Part shown: in pieces, positions 59,845-64,000 of the stretch | Layout of the letters: the number at the start of each line of letters is the position of its first letter | How positions within the stretch are numbered: position 1 is the first letter of the stretch | NCBI GenBank assembly: GCA_036320915.1 | Contig: JAXBDG010000022.1 | Coordinates: 682,001 to 746,000 of the forward strand | DNA from: Linnemannia elongata | Lineage: Eukaryota; Mortierellomycota; Mortierellomycetes; Mortierellales; Mortierellaceae | Direction: 5' to 3' | DNA length: 64,000 nucleotides | The notes under the pieces: generated by a model | Seen by the model: only the letters and a program-made list of their open reading frames with translations | What the model was told of the DNA's origin: nothing | Database searches by the model: none | Translations under genes and position numbers: made by a program

Positions 59845-62800
59845 TTATGTCGGTTGTTGCTGTTGCTGTTGTTGGAGCCGTTGTTGCTGTGCTGCCATAT
59901 CTAATGACCGTGCGTGATGGCTGTCAACCTGTGCCTGAAGAATGCGGACCTGCTCCTCCAACATTTGTCGCGTCATCTTTTCCTTTTTGGCCTTTGCTAC
60001 TTCCTCCTCTTTCTGTATCATAGCGATGGCTTCCTGGGCTGCCTCACGCTCGAGTTGTTCGCGTTCTTGCTGTTGCTGCTGTTGCTGTTGCTGTTGTTGT
60101 TGTTGGTGAAGTTCTTGGGCTTCTCGGTCTCGCCGGAGTTGTTCCTCGCGCTGTTGACGTTCTTGTTCTTCACGATGCTGACGCTCTCGATCCTCACGGT
60201 CTCTTTTCTCCTGCTCTTCGCGTTGTTGACGCTCTAGTTGTTCTTGTGCCTCACGCATTTGACGTTCTTGCTCTTCATGTTGTAGACGTTCTAATTGTTC
60301 TTGAGCCTCTTTTTGTTGGCGTTCCTGTTCTTCACGCTGCAAACGCTCTTGCCCCTCCCTCTCCTTCTCTTCTTGCGCCTGTCGTTCACGCTTACGTTCC
60401 TCTTGAGCGCGTCGGACCTGTTCCTGAATCTCTCTATCCCTCTGCGCCTGCTCTTCACGTGCTGCAGCCACTGCCGCTGCTTGTCGTTCTTGTTCCTCTC
60501 TCTGCTTCTGCTTCTCCTCCTCCTTCTGCCGTTCTGCCACCTCCGCCTGCTGTTGCTGCCTCTCTTGCTCCTCCTGAACCCTCAACTGCTCATCCAGTTC
60601 CCGCTGTCGAGCTTCAAGCGCCAACTTCTCAGCGACCAGTTTTTCCCGTTGGAGGAGAGCATTGTTGGCGTTCTGAGCGGCTGCCGCGAACATCTTGTCC
60701 ATCCGCTCTTGTTTTATCGACTGTTTCTTGTCAGCTTCCGCTTGGGCTTCTGGGGAGGAGTTTGGTGGGGAGGGAGGAGGAAAAAGAGTGTCCTGATGAA
60801 GATGGTCATCGTGGTGGTGGTGGTGGTGATGGTGTTCGATGGCAGGGTTATGGATAGCGTGACCGTGTCCGTGGTGGTGGTGTCCATGATCGTCGTCGTC
60901 GGAGTGTTGGTGTCCGCGAGGGTGGTGGAAGTGTTCGTGGTCGTAGTGTTCTTGCTCCTCTTCATTGAAAGGTCCTTCGTGGTCGTGCTGCTCTCCTTCG
61001 TCTTCTCCTCCTCCTTCGCTGTCATGATCGTGTCCTGCATGGTCATGGTGCTCAATACCACCAGCCGAATCAGTGGCAAACTGAGTCTGGTAATAGAACT
61101 GACTATTTTCCGCCTCTTCTTGCTCCTCATGCTCTTCATGATCCACCCTTCGTTCCACGACAATCCTTGCAATCGCATCCTGCGGCCTCGCCAACGGAAG
61201 ATTCTGTCGTCTACACACAAACTCCCATCCTCCAACTGATCTCGCCTGCTCACAAGCCTGGCGGGACGAGAAGTCGGTCCCGTAGGCGAGGGGGGAGAGA
61301 CTGTACCAGGATAGGATGACAAGGATGACGAGGATAAGGCCGGTGGTGTAGCGTAGTTTGCGGGACGACCAGGATTGCCAGGTACGATCGAGTCGGGAGA
61401 CGAGGAGGAGGATCGAGAAGTAGAGGGATGGGAGATAGTTGTGGAGGTACAGTTGGGAACCGAGGGTTGTTGGCGAAAAGGAGGAGATGAAGAAGTAGGG
61501 CGCGTAGTGGATAAACCAGCCTAGACAGAAAGTTCCCGGTGCGATTGTATAGAATGGCGTCAACCCAAATCTAGCCCTTGGTTGATTCTGTTGATCTTTG
61601 GCGGTCTTGCCAAGGAGGAAGCCAAAGACAGACCAGAAACAGCCGATAACATAGAAGACGGCAATCGAGGAGGCGGACCACCAGAGGATGGGGTTACCGA
61701 GGAGGTAAACGTAGTTGTTGGTTTCTTTGCTGCTGTAGTAGTTCAAACCTCTGCCGAGGAAGAGCCAGCTCCATGGATGCGATGCGTCGGATTTACGGGA
61801 GTTGTGAGAGTAGGAGAAGTGGGGGGAGTGAGAGTGGAGGGGGGATGCAAGGTCATGGTGGGTCCACCACATGACTTTGTTGATCTCGATGAACTTTTGG
61901 AGGAAGCTCAGGGGCTCGTACGAGTGCGGTGGGGTCTTCGCAGGCACTTCGGTTGTAAAGAATATAAGAATCAGTGGTTAGTTCGTATATTACTTTGCTG
62001 ACCACAATTTCGCGGACCAGGTTTGACAATAAGAAAGAAGGAAGGACTTACGGTGCGGATTGACGTTACGGTCAACAACAAAGATAGTATCCCCTTTCTC
62101 CCGCCCATCCCGGATACATCCAACCTCCTGATATGAAGAATAAGTCGCCCTATACACCTTATGTGACATCAAATAGCAACTCCTATGCTCATTCCACAAC
62201 CGGAACCCCTTGATCGAATGCCATTTCTCCTTCAACATCTCCCCCGCCTTCAAAGGCTGCTTCGCAGTCCGTGTCCATAACCCCGGGACAGCACCGTCAG
62301 GGACCAGTTCGACCCTCCAGGTGGTCTCCTGGGAAGGTTCGCGTGTCCATGGGATACCACGGACTTCTTGGATGTGTGATTTGTTGGATCCGATGGATTC
62401 GAGTGTATGGGCGGAGAGGGCGACTTTTGTATAGCAATGCTTCAGGCGGATGAGGTCGCCATCGTAGATGTATCCTTCGAAGGGTGGGAGGTTGTCGGAT
62501 TTGGGATTTTTGGCGCGATCGATATAGTTCTGGGATTGACGTTCTTTTGTGGCGAGGTCTGATGGTTCGACTTGCCAGCATGTTAACTCGTCGTCCCATT
62601 CTACCAGCTGAATCGCTTGATCTAGAACATTGTATTGAGTTTGCGAAAAGAAGAGGTAGTAATGAGTTGGCTGTTTGGGGGGAGGGGGTCCCATGGAAGC
62701 TTGACTGAACTGAAACTGTAGGGGGTTATTGTTGTTCCAAGTATGGCTGCGTAATTTACCGATGGTGCCGTCGCGGGCGTACTCGCCAGGGGTTGAGTGG

Positions 62801-62961
62801 ACCCATCCACCATTTGAGTTTGCATGTCGGATATGGATCTTGGACTGCCACGCAATATCTGCACACCACCACCACCACCAACAACAAGAACAAGAAGCAG
62901 TTAGACATATCATGCAAAAAACATCGCCTGGCACGAAAAGAATTGCCGCTCAGATGTATAA

Positions 62962-62999
<38 letters not shown>

Positions 63000-64000
63000 A
63001 TACCAGCCATAACACGTTCAACATCGTGCCCCTTCAACGTCATTCGGAACTGTGGACTGACCCAAGAGTCACCCAATCCTGATTTTGAGAGAAGCTGAAA
63101 GTCGATTGCGTAAAGGCCCATGTAGAGCAGCACTGGGAGGATGAGGAGGCAGAGCGAAAGTGCTGTTATTTGCTTTGAAAACTCGCGCTAGAAAATACGA
63201 ACACGACAAAAGAGAAAGGCATGTGAGTGTCTATTCTTGAGTGACATTGGAGTAGCATCGAGATGAAAAAAACAAGAGTGGGACTTACAGTGCTGAGGTA
63301 GAGGTGCTTCCTGGACTCTTGCAAGTACTTGGCGACACAAAGGCCAATCGTGACTAGCGTGAACGATCCCACCCATTTAACACTATTTTCCAACAATGAA
63401 GTCGATTAAAAGTTAGCATTTTAGTAGCCCCTCAATTCTACCATGTCGGCCGAAAAATCCAAGTAGACTTTCTTATTACCTGCTGGACAAGAAAAGGCCG
63501 ACACCGGTTTGGAGAAGCCAAGTCCACCATCCACGCGTAAAAGGGCGATTGCGGTGGTTATAAAAGTTTACCCAGGCGAGGAGGGTGTACCCCATGAAGA
63601 GCATCATTGGTGCGTCCAGTGTCATGAACCTGTTCTGCGTTATCAGCGCGTTCTCTACCGAAAGAAACAAAGTGGTGGCAGTTAGTGTGAGAGTGAGTAT
63701 GGATGAACTTGGTTGGCCAATTAAATGTTAGATGATGAATTCTTACCGAAAGTGAGGAGGATGGCGCAGGTGATAGCAGCCTGAGTTGAGTGTCCTGACC
63801 GCTTGATGGTGAGGTAGGAGATGGGGATGAGACCCACTCCACAGGCTGCTGCAAACATCCGCAGCCCGATAAAAGGAACATTGTTTGGATACAACCTGAA
63901 CAACATAAAAAAACGGTCAAAACCTGGTCAGAATATCGACACAGAAAGATAGAGAACAGATACCATTGAGACACTTGACTGAAAAGAGTGAAAAGGGAAC
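59845..64000 (-). CDS. Protein O-mannosyltransferase (GT39, PMT family) with long C-terminal extension; 5' part outside window
   Basis: ER membrane enzyme that transfers mannose from dolichyl-phosphate mannose to Ser/Thr. Exons complement(63964->64000), (63747-63895), (63480-63654), (63289-63382), (63004-63187), (62052-62858) and (59845-61946), all in phase. Family landmarks: YPNNVPFIGLRMF, ALITQNRFMTLDAPMMLF, SVKWVGSF and SGLGDSWVSPQFRMTLKG, then a divergent MIR region (IRHANSNGGWVHST onward) and the four-helix C-terminal module (LGRGLNYY, GWFIHYAPYF, LHNYLPSLYF). The family's end is GGWEFVCRR near 61200, but the frame continues for about 455 residues. First comes a His/Asp/Glu-rich segment with eight consecutive His, then ~300 residues of Glu/Gln/Arg repeats predicted to be helical, with a Gln13 run, ending QQQQPT. 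By PMT topology the extension would lie in the ER lumen. The N-terminal catalytic loop is not visible. The first exon listed is the least certain. Confidence 0.88.
62963..62998. repeat. 36-base A homopolymer in a PMT intron
   Basis: On the coding (minus) strand this is a T36 tract starting just after the donor of the intron 62859-63003. Its length may be inexact in the assembly. Confidence 0.85.

Noticed and set aside
60295..61239. 314-codon Leu-rich plus-strand ORF with membrane-like composition
   Set aside because: It is the antisense of the Glu/Gln/Arg-rich and His-rich PMT extension, which reads as Leu/Phe/Val in reverse.

Overview
The window reads as nuclear DNA of an early-diverging filamentous fungus. 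Genes are intron-split with GT-AG introns of about 60-150 bp and some of 0.5-1.8 kb. Intergenic spacers are rich in CT and poly-T, TATA boxes sit about 90-150 bp before the ATG, and many encoded proteins carry poly-Gln or poly-Ala runs. Gene content (pyruvate kinase, PMT family, fungal LPMO, Zn2Cys6 factor, pogo-type transposon) and the gene style fit Mucoromycota, most likely a Mortierella relative. This placement is inference; no rRNA or marker gene is present to settle it.

Left part (1-10.8 kb), housekeeping: the 3' end of an unknown gene, the SSU-processome factor UTP14, a secreted Lys/Asp-rich protein, pyruvate kinase, and mitochondrial ribosomal protein uS11m. The last two are divergent across a 1.2 kb spacer holding a perfect 16-bp palindrome.

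Middle-left (11.4-25.9 kb), a duplicated metabolic locus: three tandem zinc alcohol dehydrogenases (A, B, C) with identical three-exon structure, on the minus strand. B and C, with their flanks and an upstream ORF fragment, form a duplicated block of about 3.5 kb. About 2.4 kb of mobile DNA (a 260-bp foldback element plus a dead pogo-like transposon) was inserted beside copy B. Copy B also has Phe where the family has the catalytic Ser. A dienelactone-hydrolase-like gene and an Fmp46-like thioredoxin-fold gene follow.

Middle (25.9-47.6 kb), sparse: two spacers of 5-6 kb flank a poly-Gln membrane protein whose first intron holds an uninterrupted 268-bp GA tract. Then come a Zn2Cys6 transcription factor with long Gln runs, an aquaporin with a 4-nt frameshift in its first helix, and a secreted AA11-like lytic polysaccharide monooxygenase.

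Right part (49.5-64 kb): pyrroline-5-carboxylate reductase, a divergent BET5 / KGD4 pair, a single-pass membrane protein with a Tyr/Gly/His-rich cytosolic tail, and a protein O-mannosyltransferase that runs off the right edge. The last carries a C-terminal extension of about 455 residues (His/Asp-rich, then a charged Gln/Glu/Arg helix), which is the most unusual architecture in the window.

Exon boundaries were deduced by hand from splice consensus, frame and family motifs. They are consistent in phase but are not transcript-verified.
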